A stretch of 64,000 nt of DNA from the NCBI GenBank assembly GCA_010645155.1, contig JAAGOF010000188.1, positions 85,030-149,029 of the forward strand. Direction: 5' to 3'. How positions within the stretch are numbered: position 1 is the stretch's first letter; the number at the start of each line of letters is the position of its first letter. The position numbers and the translations under genes are program-made. The notes beneath the pieces are model-generated. The model worked only from the letters and a program-made list of their open reading frames with translations, did not search any database and was not told the DNA's origin. Below are positions 12,759 to 24,340 of the stretch, piece after piece. The stretch is from Tigriopus japonicus. Taxonomy: Eukaryota > Arthropoda > Copepoda > Harpacticoida > Harpacticidae.

Positions 12759-15700
12759 GTTGAAGTAAAATAACGGTGCGGGTTTACAAAGAAACTAAAT
12801 AACAACACGGACGGTCAGGATCTTCTCAAGCACAGACGGATTGAATCACTCCACACATGTATATACAAAACCGAATTAAGCACTCCACAAAAAGACGGAG
12901 AGAACTAAAGCACTTTTTTTCTTCTTTCAAATTTTGATCACATCGTTCTTGTCAAAATGAACTCGCGAATTGTTCCAATGGGCCAACGAAACACAAAACG
13001 AGAGAGATGCGCTTGAGTCAATCTCCATCGACCGTCTGTATGCCAAACCCAACTTGCCTTTTTTCTTCCCAGGGATCCCTTCTGAGTGTGATCATGAAAT
13101 TTGCCGGCGTCGTTCGTGCCCTTCCGCTGTCGCCGTCCCTCGCAGCCACGAACGAACGATGATTTGGAGCCCTGGCGAAGAGGGGATCCCACCTGACTAC
13201 TACAATTGTCGAGTCCCCGTGGATTAGAGGGGGGCCAAGAGGGAAGAAGGGGGGAAGCTTGTCCGTTCGAAAAGCCCCCTTGTCGCCTTCTTCTGGATGA
13301 TAGAAGTACGGTGTCGCATTGCACTCGTGATGCTCCGTCGAGGTACCTCAGAGATAGCCCGGTTTGAGAGGTGCAAGAACGGTTCCTTGCAAGAGCCCCT
13401 TTAGATTCCAACGGGCCTGCCACCTTTGGTATGACTTGTAGAGTTTACTGCAATACAGAAATAATGTGCCTGAAGACCTCTTCTTTATTTGTACGACCAG
13501 AGTAAATACTAGAATGGCAGTTAAAGCTCTGATCAAGTTTTTTTTAATTCGGAATATTTACAAATCCGCCGCAAAGAGAAGACTTTTGCAACGTGGAAAA
13601 ATCAATCGTTGAACTCTCCAAAATTAAGACTTTACCCAAATATCATGATTCTTGACTAATCTATAATTTTCCCTTAACAGTATTGAAGTCCCGACAAACG
13701 AATCTTTTTTTTTCCCTGGACTTACCTCGGCAGAGCTGTTTCATACGCCTACTGTGCGTCGTCAAGCTGCCTTGAAACCAAGATCTGTGGTCTGTACTTA
13801 CTCCATCCATCCACGCATTGTGAAGTGTACGTACGTACGTATATATCCAGTGGATAGCGCGAAGGTGCCTTTTTAGCGATAGAATTATCTCTCTTGTGAG
13901 ACTGAGTGCTTCCAGCCATTGAGTAACTACCTCATACAGTACGTATCTACAGTCAGTGTTTAAGCCAACTAGATTCAAGGGCAAGTTGGAGTTGAATCAA
14001 ACTTCAAGTCTATCACCATTCACTAGTGATCTTATCGTCATTAGACATGGACTGAGGAGGTCCAAATTGTACTGTAGTTTTCGTTCGTTGTAATCTCAAG
14101 CTGTGGACAGTCCCCTTGTCCCAAAAAAGGAACCTAAAGCTGCCTATTTGCTAAGGAAGGCGCTTTTCATGGACGCTCGTTTTTTATAACGGCAGGGTCA
14201 ACTGTAACGATGCATGCAGGTATAACTATACGGTTTTAGGCCTGACTGGTTTGGTAGTGGCAATGAATTTCAGGGTTACAACCATTCTCGAAGGAAACTC
14301 AAGTCTCCGAGTGCGATTGGCTGACGCTCATTTGGTATTCATCTAACTTCTAACTGGTTGGAACTGAGCGAGAAAAAACAAAAATGCCATGAATTCTTAA
14401 GAAGAAGACCGCAGACAATGAGTGTTCAATACTGCGAAAACGAAAGGAAACGAAGGCGTGCAAAAGAAAAAGAGTCATTTGGGTTTTTACGACGTACAAT
14501 TCGTGTTTGGACACCCAACCAAAATCTGGCTTGGATTGGCAAAGCCAATGAATGTCAAGGGTGAGACTCTGGTCATTCAGTCAGGAAATTGGGCAATGAT
14601 GTTGCTTCTTTTTATATTTAAACGACATTTAACGCCTCAAATCGTCAATGACTACCGACAACACCGCGAAGGCTCGTGGCTGGAAGTGACGAATCGCGTC
14701 TATATAGGAAACGCTTACAGTACTTCTGGCGACAAATCGAGCTCATACTATTACGTATGTACTAAATAGGCTCAAGTGTAGATACTGCGGCACGTACGAC
14801 GTTGGAGAAGGGGGCCCTCATACCGGAATTGTAATGGATGTAGTCGAATTCGAAATGCCTATTTTGTGTTTGTCTACAGTGGGAAATAGAGTAGGAAGGT
14901 GCAGGAATTTATTCTGAATGCCTAGCTGAGCTAAGGATCTTGGGAGTTTTTCAAAGTGTCAAATTAGAAAATCTTCACCTCTTATACTAAAATCGTACTC
15001 TTTGATTGTACGCTCTAAACACTTCAAATCAGACTTGTAACGATCACAAATGTTATGGAATTTCAGGTGCAGTACATTTTGAACAAACAAGGAAATTTTG
15101 CGATGAGTTGTTTCTTGACATATCTAATGGTGGCCAAAAACAAACTTGAGGCATTATTTTCTTGTCCAAGAAATAAAAAAAGCGGCTGAATTGGACTTGA
15201 CAATCGAATATATTGTAATTAATACTCGTAATATCTATTGAACAATACACACCATTATTTTAAAGGTTCAGATGACAAGTCGTGTGGGTACGTATGTCGA
15301 AAATCAATTTGAATATTTTTGATTGTGAGGTTTCTTTCTCATAGATATATCGCTATCATTTCATATTATAACACAAATGATTTTTAGGACGTAGGACCAT
15401 TTTAGGTTTATCATAAGATTTCTCCTCCGGTTGATTGAAACAGGTAGGTGGATGATCAAAATATATAAAAAAGCATGAAATAAACCAATCTTATCCATCC
15501 TCTAAGAGGTTTTTAGGAGTTCCGCCAGCTTTACATAACCCTTTAAATTACCCTTATGTGTCAGGTTCATTTCAATCAAAGAGAAGTTTAATTCCTTTAA
15601 TGAGAAGAAAGATTCTGTTATAATTTGTTTCTATTTCATTGTTGAATATTTTATTAGGGGTCTTTTTTATTGCTTTCAATCCGTCGTCAATGTGCTTTCC

Positions 15701-16581
15701 ATATATTTACAAATCCACCGATGGATTTTGACAGAGAGTAATTTGTATTGTTCCACATGTTAACCGTAATATTACCATTTATTGCATTTCATTGATTTAT
15801 TTTTGGCAAGAACAGATTTTTTTTTTCAATTTCAGGCCAAGACAACTTTCTTTTCCCTGAAAGTTGCGAAATGTTGAATAATTTGGGTGCAAAGTCGCGT
15901 TTTCATTTGGATTTCAAATCCAGCTCCAATCAAAATGAAATTGAGTTATTTAAACAAGATAATGTGGTGAGGATTTTGCACCTGTTGTCCAATTTGGACC
16001 CACAACAGCTATTTTTCTTCAACAAAGACCGAGATTACAAAGAAATTGCTTGGCTCCGTCCAACTATTTTGCACTTATCATGATAACTACTGTACATGTA
16101 TGTCGTACACATACGAAGTTATGTTCATTATCTTGAGCCCATTGGAAAAGTTGCGAAATAGTTCCACTTTATTTCTGAACTTATTCATGATTTTAGAACC
16201 ATGGTAACCCACAGAAGAAAACCATCTTGCCACTGGTGCAAAACATTGTTTTGATCCAATCATTGCACCGTTATTAGTCCTCTTACCACCAGGAAACATA
16301 GGCTTTTGGTAAACATTATTTGTTGAAAAAGAAGTTATTTTTATATTGTTTGCAATGCATTCGAATTCCTTTTCAACATGTGACAAGTAAGGTCGACATT
16401 TTCATAAATTCCCATTGAAGGGAGAACCATAAGAAAGATATACATGGTTGCTTTGAATCAGAGTCTACAAAACTTTGAGGTGGCATTGTGACAAAACAAG
16501 ATGATTGACATAATTGGTGGTCTAACTTAAATAGTAATGGTGCATACCTAACATTTTGTTTCACTCGTCTAGACTCTAGAG

Positions 16582-16774
16582 CAGGGGTCGGCAACCCCTT
16601 TTGGTAGGTTCAGGGGCCTACAAATTAACGATAAAAGAGCTTTGGGCCCACGAGTACAGTATTATGGATGTCTGGCAGACCCATATTTTTGGACTTTCTC
16701 CATAACTCCTGGGCCCACGAAAGACCACCCTTGGGTCCACATGTGGGCTGCAGCCCACCTGTTGCCAACTCCTG
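16582..16774. mobile_element. 193-bp hAT-like MITE with 8-bp target duplication
   Basis: The left end reads CAGGGGTCGGCAACC. The right end, read in reverse complement, is CAGGAGTTGGCAAC. These match the classic hAT (Ac/Charlie-like) terminal sequence. The element is flanked on both sides by CTCTAGAG (16574-16581 and 16775-16782), a perfect 8-bp target-site duplication of the hAT nTCTAGAn form. At 193 bp it is far too short for a transposase and must be non-autonomous. Confidence 0.88.
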
Positions 16775-17871
16775 CTCTAGAGAATTCAAGCAATATTAGT
16801 CTTGCTAGTGTGCCCTTAAAATAGGTTTTTTTTACGCGCTTGAATGTGCGTACCTCTGTCGCAGCATCACTTTTATACAAAATCATAGTTTCTCATCGAA
16901 TAAACCAATTCTAAATATATTGCCTGAAGACTGTCAAAGCTGTTTCTTTCATTTGGAGCATGTAGAATATAACGAGTTAAGAGAAAAGCATATTTTTGTT
17001 TGGAACTCTGAAACGTGACAACCCTGTAGCAAACCCCTGAAAGGCTCGGTGAGATTTTAGTTAAAACAATTATAAAAAAATGACATGTGTTGACATGTCT
17101 ATAAACGAATCAAACTGGCATAACATAAATGCAAATTTAAATTCTTGCCAACAAAGTGTTTCCTCAAAATCATTAAAAGAATCACTCGCTTCCAAGTCCT
17201 GTGACTTACAAATTTCGATACGTTGTTTATCACGGACGGAGAAATGTTTTATGCTAAAATTCAACCAACAACTTGTCAACAACAGCTTGTCTTATCAATC
17301 TTATCAAAATGAAAGAATTGACTTGAATGGGATTCGATAAATAAAAGAAATCCATTACTAAACGCCTGAGCGGAGGCTTCCATGTCTTATGTTTTCTTTG
17401 CCTACTCCTAAATAGAGAAGGTGATACAAAGGCTGGCCAATAAAATTTATGAATACCCGACCAACACCGACAGTCTGTGACGTTATCCAACATGCGGGGA
17501 GCACAGATCATATAATGACTAGATGTCGCATTGGCCCGTTCCTTCGGCGAGAGAAAAGGGACACCACTTGGCCTAGCTGCGCTAGCTTCAAAATCTCAGG
17601 GCGACCGCGTGCTCTGAAGTAACGACGCTCGCTTGCGTCGAGAACAAAGTACGTACGGTGCGTTGAGTTTAATCAGGATTTGGCCACGCTGGCAAAATTT
17701 TGAAAATTTTGAAATTCCCACCATTTTCGGGTGTAGTGTTATGTACCAGCTGATGAAGCAAAGTTGTCCCCCTTTTTCTCGCACGAAGCGAGGTCTAGCC
17801 ATTTTATGGTTTGGCTTCCCCGCCAAAGTTCATGATTAAAAGAAAAGGAGGTTGCAAGGTAGGGTCATCAC

Positions 17872-18026
17872 TAAGGCTCGGAGACATATTCAGTTTTTCT
17901 GTGGAGCAGAAATTCCAGACGTTCCAAGGAGAAGGGTCAGCTGACGATCAGCCAACAGCAAACACTACGTTGTGAAACGTCTGGGATTCTGCTCCACAGC
18001 AAAACTGAATATTTATCCGAGGCTTA
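17872..18026. mobile_element. palindromic hAT-like MITE, copy A, with 8-bp target duplication
   Basis: Nearly the whole element is an imperfect inverted repeat. The outer ends are TAAGGCTCGGA on the left and TAAGCCTCGGA on the right in reverse complement. The inner arms share ATATTCAGTTTT and CTGTGGAGCAGAA, and then CCAGACGTT. The centre contains a GTCAGCTGAC palindrome. GTCATCAC flanks both sides (17864-17871 and 18027-18034), a perfect 8-bp duplication. There is no coding capacity. A second, diverged copy lies at about 28.77-28.93 kb. Confidence 0.85.
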
Positions 18027-19750
18027 GTCATCACTTTGAGAATTTGTGCTTTGCTCGTGGATATGAGCAAACACGAATTTAAGTTTAATTTGCAACCTTA
18101 CTCAGGAGTCAGATAAGTTAGGGATACCTTGCCTTTTAGTGCTCCTTAAAGCAAAGAACGGGTTTATGAAGCCAAATAGACAGAGGGGAATATGATTTCA
18201 CATTGGTAAATTGGCAACCCCAGCACCAACTCAGATCACCACAAAATCTACAAAGAAGAAGTATTCTTGTTTGTTGAAGGTTTGACTGAATGCTACTGAC
18301 CAATCACCAGCATAAGTCATAAGCACCATGTGTCAGCCTACGACGGCCAGGCTCTCCATTAGGGTCCCTAGTCTTAACGATTGCCAGTTTTTAGGCCTTC
18401 CGTGTTTTGAAAGTAACATCAAAATTACTCACTATGTTTTGAGTTTTGTACACCTTGGGAAAATTTAGTGAAGCATAGCAAAGCTAACACTTGTTTATCA
18501 TTCTGCATAAAGCATAAGTATAACTCTGGGCGCCTTTTTTGGAAAATTTTACTTCAAGGTCCTCAGCAATTCCAAGCCACTAGAAGTTTATAGGAGTTGA
18601 TCTTTCAAATATTCTTAAAATTTCCTCAAACTGTCCAGAACTCAAAACAAAGTGAAAAATTTTGACATCACTTTTCTTGTAAGGCCAAAGAAACGGCATT
18701 CGTTAGGACTAGGTTCAAAAATGTATTTAAACTCTGCATCATTGCTAAATAAGCACTTGAGTTTTTCAGATTAACTTCGTTCATTTTCAAGGACAAATTG
18801 AAATTCAGGCACAGTACAAAGGTAAATGATTTTGACTGAAAAAAAGTGTTGGCCTTCTCTTTGCAACTTAGCTTAATACTAACTGTACCAAGTGACTTGT
18901 CACAAGTTGATCATATTCGATGCAAAACAAGTTCAGTGCAAAAAAAACCGCTCTAAATGTGCCGAGTTGAATCTATCGAAATAGGCAAATAGCTGCATGC
19001 GTGCATCAATTGCACTTTATTTGAGGCTAATTGAATAAGATGTAAGTGAGTGGGAAAAACAAATTGGGTATCGGTTTTTACGGGTCCTTGGAGTTGACTA
19101 GAGTTGACAAACCCTTCTCTCTGCAAGGTATTTCTTCTCACTATTTTCCTCAATCATCGTTTTTCAAGCATGATCATTCAATATTACTAGTCAACCTTGT
19201 TCGTTACATAACAAGATTTCCCGATTTATGGCCCGGGTTTCAAAACGATCACGTGGAAATGTCTAAAAATGCCGACATAGCTCCAAGAATGGATTTGTTT
19301 TTTTTTTCATAATCGACTGGTTTGAATGCCTTGTTTCAAAACTTGGCCAATTTTCTCTGTGTTTCTTATTTTACTTGAAAATATTGTCAAAAATATGATT
19401 TGCAACGAGCAAATAATATCAAGTGAAATCCGGGCGAAAATGCCTCTTCTTTCTTTATTTTACGTTTTTCTAAGTCTATTGCAAAAAAAGCAAAGAATTT
19501 CTTTTTGATCAGAGCATGAATACAAATCAAGGTTCTTGAATTCATTTTATATATTTGACTAAGGAGTCAGCGACAAGCACAAGAAAAAAAGGTTTCTGGA
19601 TCACATTCACGTCTGAATTTCACTACAATATGTATTTATTAAGATAGTGGAACAAAATGTGATTTTATTCTACCCCATAAATATTTTGTGGACCTCTAAA
19701 AATCCTTATTGTTATGAAAGTTTTCAACACGATCTATTGTACAATAAGGT

Positions 19751-19795
19751 CAGGGGTCAACAACATGTGGACTGCAACTTATGTGGGGTACCTAA
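19751..19795. repeat. fragment related to the 16.58-kb hAT-like element
   Basis: The sequence starts CAGGGGTCAACAAC and continues with ATGTGGACTGCA and a TATGTGGGG block. In the same order these resemble the right end of the 16.58-kb element read in reverse complement (CAGGAGTTGGCAAC, then GGTGGGCTGCA, then CATGTGG). No matching second end or target duplication was found, so this is probably a remnant. Confidence 0.45.
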
Positions 19796-20189
19796 ACTTT
19801 GGTTGTGAACTCAATTTGGAAGTGAAAATGTTGATTGCTTTTACTCTATATGTATTTATATTAGGTAAACGATTGAGGAGAGAAAATAATACAATTTCGA
19901 TGTGACGTCTTGGCTTTAAAAGCTATTTGATTTTTGTCATGATGCTCACTTTTAACGCTTATTTTCTATGGTTATAGAAGTTGTCCAACATACCTTGACG
20001 AATGAAATCATAACTTCCAACAAGTTTGTTGAACAAAAAAATATGCAAAATAACATCTATTCACAAGATGCATCAACGCACTCTCGTGCGTTTTACGAGT
20101 TACAAGCTCACTCTACCTATAGTTTGGATGTCCCTTGTAAATTAAGTGTGCATCTGGCTTTAAATCTAAGCTTTTTGCTCGGTTTTGAA

Positions 20190-20344
20190 GCATAGAAGGA
20201 AAGTGTCCCTTTGACGAGAGCAAGAGTCCTAATTAAGCTTCTTGTATGTATTAAAATATTCGTGATTTGAATGCCAGGAAGTCCGCAACAAGCTAAAGAA
20301 ACAAGAAGGAAAGCTCTCAATAAAAGTACACTTTCCTTCTTTGC
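20190..20344. repeat. inverted-repeat pair, possible small MITE
   Basis: The left arm at 20190-20220 (GCATAGAAGGAAAGTGTCC, later GAGAGC) pairs with the right arm at 20313-20344, whose reverse complement reads GCAAAGAAGGAAAGTGTAC, later GAGAGC. The arms are about 31 bp with a few mismatches, around a spacer of some 90 bp. I could not define a clean target-site duplication, so the transposon identity is inferred only from the arm layout. Confidence 0.45.
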
Positions 20345-20622
20345 ATGAGATTGCTTGTTTGTTTACTCTCTCAATAAGTCAAACCAGTTTTCCATTACGT
20401 TCTTATCTAGCTTTAATGTCTAAAAGAGCATCTATTTTATCCCAATTGAATATTAAGTATTAAGAGTTATGCACTCTCAATGATCAAATCATACCCATAA
20501 TGAATAACTTTGCTTGCGAAGAAGTTTAACCGAAGGTTACAAATTCTAAAGGCTTAATATTTTGTATATAAAGCCTTTACAAAAATCGCCACTAGATGGA
20601 GGTAAAACAAGGGCAAATTCTC

Positions 20623-21011
20623 TTCATTTCAGAGCTACCCTCAACTAAAAACTTGTTGCCAAAATGGCAGCTGCCGTCCTCAAGTTGATTTCTCTTCATA
20701 TTTTTAGTCTTTTAGAGCTCCAATACGATATGATTGTGTTCAAAAATAAAAATGCCAAGCTGGGCAATCACAAGTTAAGGCCAAAGATTTAATAGAAGCA
20801 CCCGCAAACGGGTCTACCTCAAAATGGTTTTAATTGATTGTCACTTTTCTCTTAGATTAAAACTCAACTTTGCTTCCTTAAGAAGGCCTGCTTGCTCTGA
20901 CGGCGAGTTGTTTATTCTGCGGACAAGAGAGGGCGCCCAAACAAAATGTGTTGGGGTGCATGCTGAATTATGCAACAACCATCTAGGTGACAAGAATGTT
21001 AGTTTTCTTTC
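20623..21011 (+). repeat. dispersed ~390-bp repeat, copy 1
   Basis: This segment aligns in direct orientation with 56311-56697 over its whole length. Shared blocks include TTTCAGAGCTA.CCTCAACT, AGTTGATTTCTCT, TTTTAGAGCTC, TTAACTTTGCTTCCTTAAGA and the end block CATCTAGGTGACAAGAATGTT. Divergence is moderate, with small indels. No coding frame is shared between the copies, so I read it as an old transposon or other dispersed repeat of unknown class. Confidence 0.8.
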
Positions 21012-21579
21012 AAATTGGGCAGTGGAGCGCGGGAATTTTTTTCTTGTAAAAACATTCTGTAATAAAGAGGAAATTCAAAAAACTTCAAAAAGCCAGAAAC
21101 AAGTTTTGAATCTTTTCTCAGCTGATCATTGTGGACCCTTTTAACGTAAATTGGTGGCCAGAAAGTGAAACAAATAAATAGGAAATGCAAAGCAAGACTG
21201 ACCTTGCTCCGAAAAATAGGTAAGAATTTCACCTACTTTGAACTAGAATTAGACTAATTAAGAGTTGTCAAGAAACAATAATAAGTGAATTTATAGAGTA
21301 CTTTTCCATTTATATCAGCCACAAAGAATTGCCTCTCGTTTTGCCCTCGATACTTCGAGAGTCGACTGGAATATTCTTGGTGTAATGTCTCTTCCGTCTT
21401 GAGGAATTATAAGGTTATGTAAATGTCAGAAACGAGGGGGTTTACGGAACCAAACAACTAATGGCGGGCAAAAATATATTAATGACTCGGCATATTGAGA
21501 TACAGAATATCAATCTATTATTACGATCATTGTTTTATCCATTCAATCATTCAACAAAAACTAACAAGGAACATTCGCG

Positions 21580-24340
21580 CTACTGAACCTTGTTCTTCTC
21601 ATCCAAGAGATTCTTGATCTTGGACACCAGATTATTCAAATCCGGACAACCAGCCTTCATCTTAAAGTATTCGGTTTTCCTCAAGAATAGGGTTTGGAAG
21701 AAATCGGGCGCAATTTTGAGCAAGTATCGAATCAAGTTCTCCATTTCTCGTGGAGATTTCCGCCCATACGCATCAGCCACGAACTTGATGAAGTCATTGA
21801 TCTCCAGAGCTGCTTTGTTTTGACGTTGCTTTTCACTCTTATAGCAATTGATGATCATGGGACCAATCTAAAAACCGAAATGGAGGTTAGGTGAGTTCTT
21901 ACAAAGGATTTACGCTAAAGTATAACAATTAAAATTTATGGAAACTTGTCAATCAGAGGTTAGTTTTTTAAGCGCAAAGATCGATCTCAAGATCGAACTT
22001 ACAGTACTAAAGTACGATCTTAAGATCGATCTTTGCGTCTTAAAAAACTAGCCTCTGATCTCTACTAGAAAAAAATACTTGAAATCACAAGTCATGCAAG
22101 ACTTCAATGGTAAATTGAAGGTTTGAGATCGTTAGATGGTCTTGACTTTTGATCAGGTTTTTAAAGATAAGGTTCAAAAGGAAATCAGAGTTGAAAACCA
22201 ATCTAATTGTGAAACATCGAAAATGAAATGTATAGTACTTCACCAAAATAGTAACAGTAGTCAGTGTTATGCGTCAAATTGGCTAAATGAAGATCAAACT
22301 TCTGAAGCGCGAAACATGAAGAAAATAGCACTAAAATTCAGAAAAAAAGTCATAATTCGCAAAATAGCTATAAGGTCGAATAATTGTTCAAAATGAATAA
22401 TAAAGTATTCATTTTTTGTTAAATCATACTTATCTGCCATTATCTTATGATAGAATCATGCATAATTGATTCAACCCCTTAACAGTATACTAGGTGACCA
22501 GAGCATGGTTTTAATTTAGAATATTAATATAACAAACATTTTTCAAAACATTCAATAATAAAATGATTTTTAAAACATCGAAAATATGCTTACCATGACA
22601 AGATCTTCCAGCATCTCGGAATCCTTCCGATCAGACGAATTTTCCACCATGTCCCTGATCTGTTTGGCTTTCTCCCGTTTCATGATCTTCTCCAGCAAGG
22701 CTGGGGGAAGACCTTCCAAACCTTTTTTCACTATGGGCTTTTCTTCGTGTTCTTCCTTCACTTTGTCTTCTTCGGCCTTATCTCGATCCGCTTGTTCTTG
22801 AAGAGCATTGGCCAGTTTAGCATTGATTCCAAAGAGATCCCTCTTCGCATGCAGGATGTCATGAGCTTTGGCCACCTTGACCACATTGGGTTTGGACGGT
22901 AACTCCACCATATCCACATCCGGACACGATTCTACCTCAAAATCCTTATGCCATCGTCGTAATTTGTCATTTTCCACACTCAATGGGGGATTCAAAGAGG
23001 CCAAGAATGCCTTATGATGGTCCTTGACCATGGAGATCAGCAGTTTTTTAAAGAGATTCCGACGTTCAACCAGAATCTTAGGGGTCAATGGAGTAAAAGC
23101 AGACTTATCGTATTGAGCGGTCTGGTCTGAGGCTTCATTGTGGAGATCAGCCAAATAGTTTATGTTAGGAAACATATGCAGTTCGTAATCTTCCTTCTTG
23201 AGACCGTATTTTCCAATGATGTGCTCCCAAACGTACTTGAAAGCCTGGGGAAACACGCATTTGATCTGTTTGAGGTAGTTCTCGGAGAAGTTTCGTTTCA
23301 GGGCACTTTGAACCGAGTTCTTGAGATCCTGAACCTTGATCACCTCTTTTCGATTGAATTTGATGCTCACAATATGATCGACTGTCCGGAAAACTTCGGC
23401 CAGAAATCGATAAGAGCTTGGCATGGGCAAATCCGCGTCCATATCCTCGGATCGATCCAAAATCGCGGTTTTCCGAGGCGAAGCCACCTTCACGGGACTT
23501 TTAAAGGCTTTCAAAGGGCTTGCCGGATGTCTAATTTTCAAATCCAGTGATATGGACTCTTGGGTCAATTTGGGCGGTAAAGAGCTCTTAATGGGAGATT
23601 GGGGAGCAATCTTGAAGTTGTTCAACTTGGCCATCTTGTCCTTCAAATCGGCTAATCTTCCCACTTTCTCTAATTTGGCCTTGATTTCTTCCGGCGTGAG
23701 TTTATTGAGCTGTTTCTTAGCTTCGGTCAAAGTTTTTGAGACTTCGTTCAAGTTTTCAATCCGTTTCTTTTGCGGTGATAAAGTTCCTTTCTTCTCAAAA
23801 GTCACGTTAAAAGTGGGTGGAGGCATCTTTTGCGGAGATAAAGGGCCTTTTTTCACAAATCCGACTTTTTTGGCCTTGGAACTTTTTCCATAATCCAGTT
23901 TCTTTTTGGCTTTGGGTTCATTAGTTCCCAAAGTAAATCTAGGAACCTCTTTTGGCTCTGGCTCATCCGATTTGGGCGTTTTAGAGGGCGGAGTTTGCTC
24001 ATCGCGTTTCTTGGCCAATCCAAAAGAATCTCTTTTATGAGATCGACTGGATTCCACGACTTTGTCACGCCCCATGGAAGGCGTTTTAGGGCATAAATGA
24101 TCATCTTGGACAGAGGTGACACTCTCCGCGGTCAAAACGGGCTGAAAAAATGAATAAAAAAACATCCAAAATATCAAGGGAATAGTAAATAAAATAAAAA
24201 CCGAGGTCTACCTTGATTTGAGTTGTAGGCGATTGAGTGGGCGTGATATCGGGCGTGATTTTGCGTCTCTTGGCGGGTTGAAGGTCTGATGGGCGTTTCC
24301 TGACCGCGAAGAACGTATCGAGGGTGGCTTGACGACTCAT
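21580..24340 (-). CDS. CDT1: CDT1, DNA replication licensing factor
   Basis: Exons: 24340-24212, 24141-22594 and 21867-21580. All junctions are GT-AG in phase 0, giving 654 aa. CDT1 recruits MCM2-7 to origin-bound ORC in G1 and is inhibited by geminin. The N-terminus is a PIP box (Q4..L7..F10F11 followed by basic RKR), the class that in CDT1 couples PCNA binding to CRL4-Cdt2 destruction. Residues about 281-430 (PMPSSYRFLAEVFRTVDHIV onward) match the central geminin-binding winged-helix domain. Exon 3 (IGPMIINCYKSEKQRQNKAA to LLDEKNKVQ) matches the C-terminal MCM-binding winged helix. The linker is Lys/Pro-rich with many SP/TP sites, including two GxLSPQK copies. The start at 24340 is chosen because it puts the PIP box at the extreme N-terminus, as in the family; an in-frame Met at 24418 is the alternative. 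Confidence 0.93.
21952..22059. repeat. 108-bp foldback (near-perfect inverted repeat) inside CDT1 intron 2
   Basis: The left arm ATCAGAGGTTAGTTTTTTAA continues with GCGCAAAGATCGATCTCAAG. It is matched by the right arm in reverse complement, ATCAGAGGCTAGTTTTTTAA continuing with GACGCAAAGATCGATCTTAAG. Each arm is about 45 nt with only a few mismatches. The loop is short and itself partly palindromic (AGTACTAAAGTAC). No flanking 8-bp duplication was seen. It lies in the 726-nt second intron of CDT1 and would be transcribed as a long hairpin. Confidence 0.75.

Larger units (their letters stand above)
12759..21579. other. intergenic stretch with several short transposons
   Basis: No supported gene. 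The part next to the Ovo-like exon (about 12.94-13.42 kb) is less AT-rich and probably holds its leader or promoter. Further right lie two hAT-like non-autonomous elements (16.58 and 17.87 kb), a fragment related to the first at 19.75 kb, an inverted-repeat pair at 20.19-20.34 kb, and one copy of a dispersed repeat at 20.62-21.01 kb. Short open frames here have no recognisable domains. Confidence 0.6.

Noticed and set aside
12938..13423. 161-codon open frame on the minus strand upstream of the Ovo-like exon
   Set aside because: Low-complexity Arg/Ser/Gly-rich product with no domain, in a less AT-rich stretch where long frames occur by chance. More likely leader or promoter DNA of the adjacent exon.
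23140..23893. Plus-strand open frames opposite CDT1 exon 2
   Set aside because: Antisense shadows of CDT1. The minus frame carries the recognisable geminin-binding domain.
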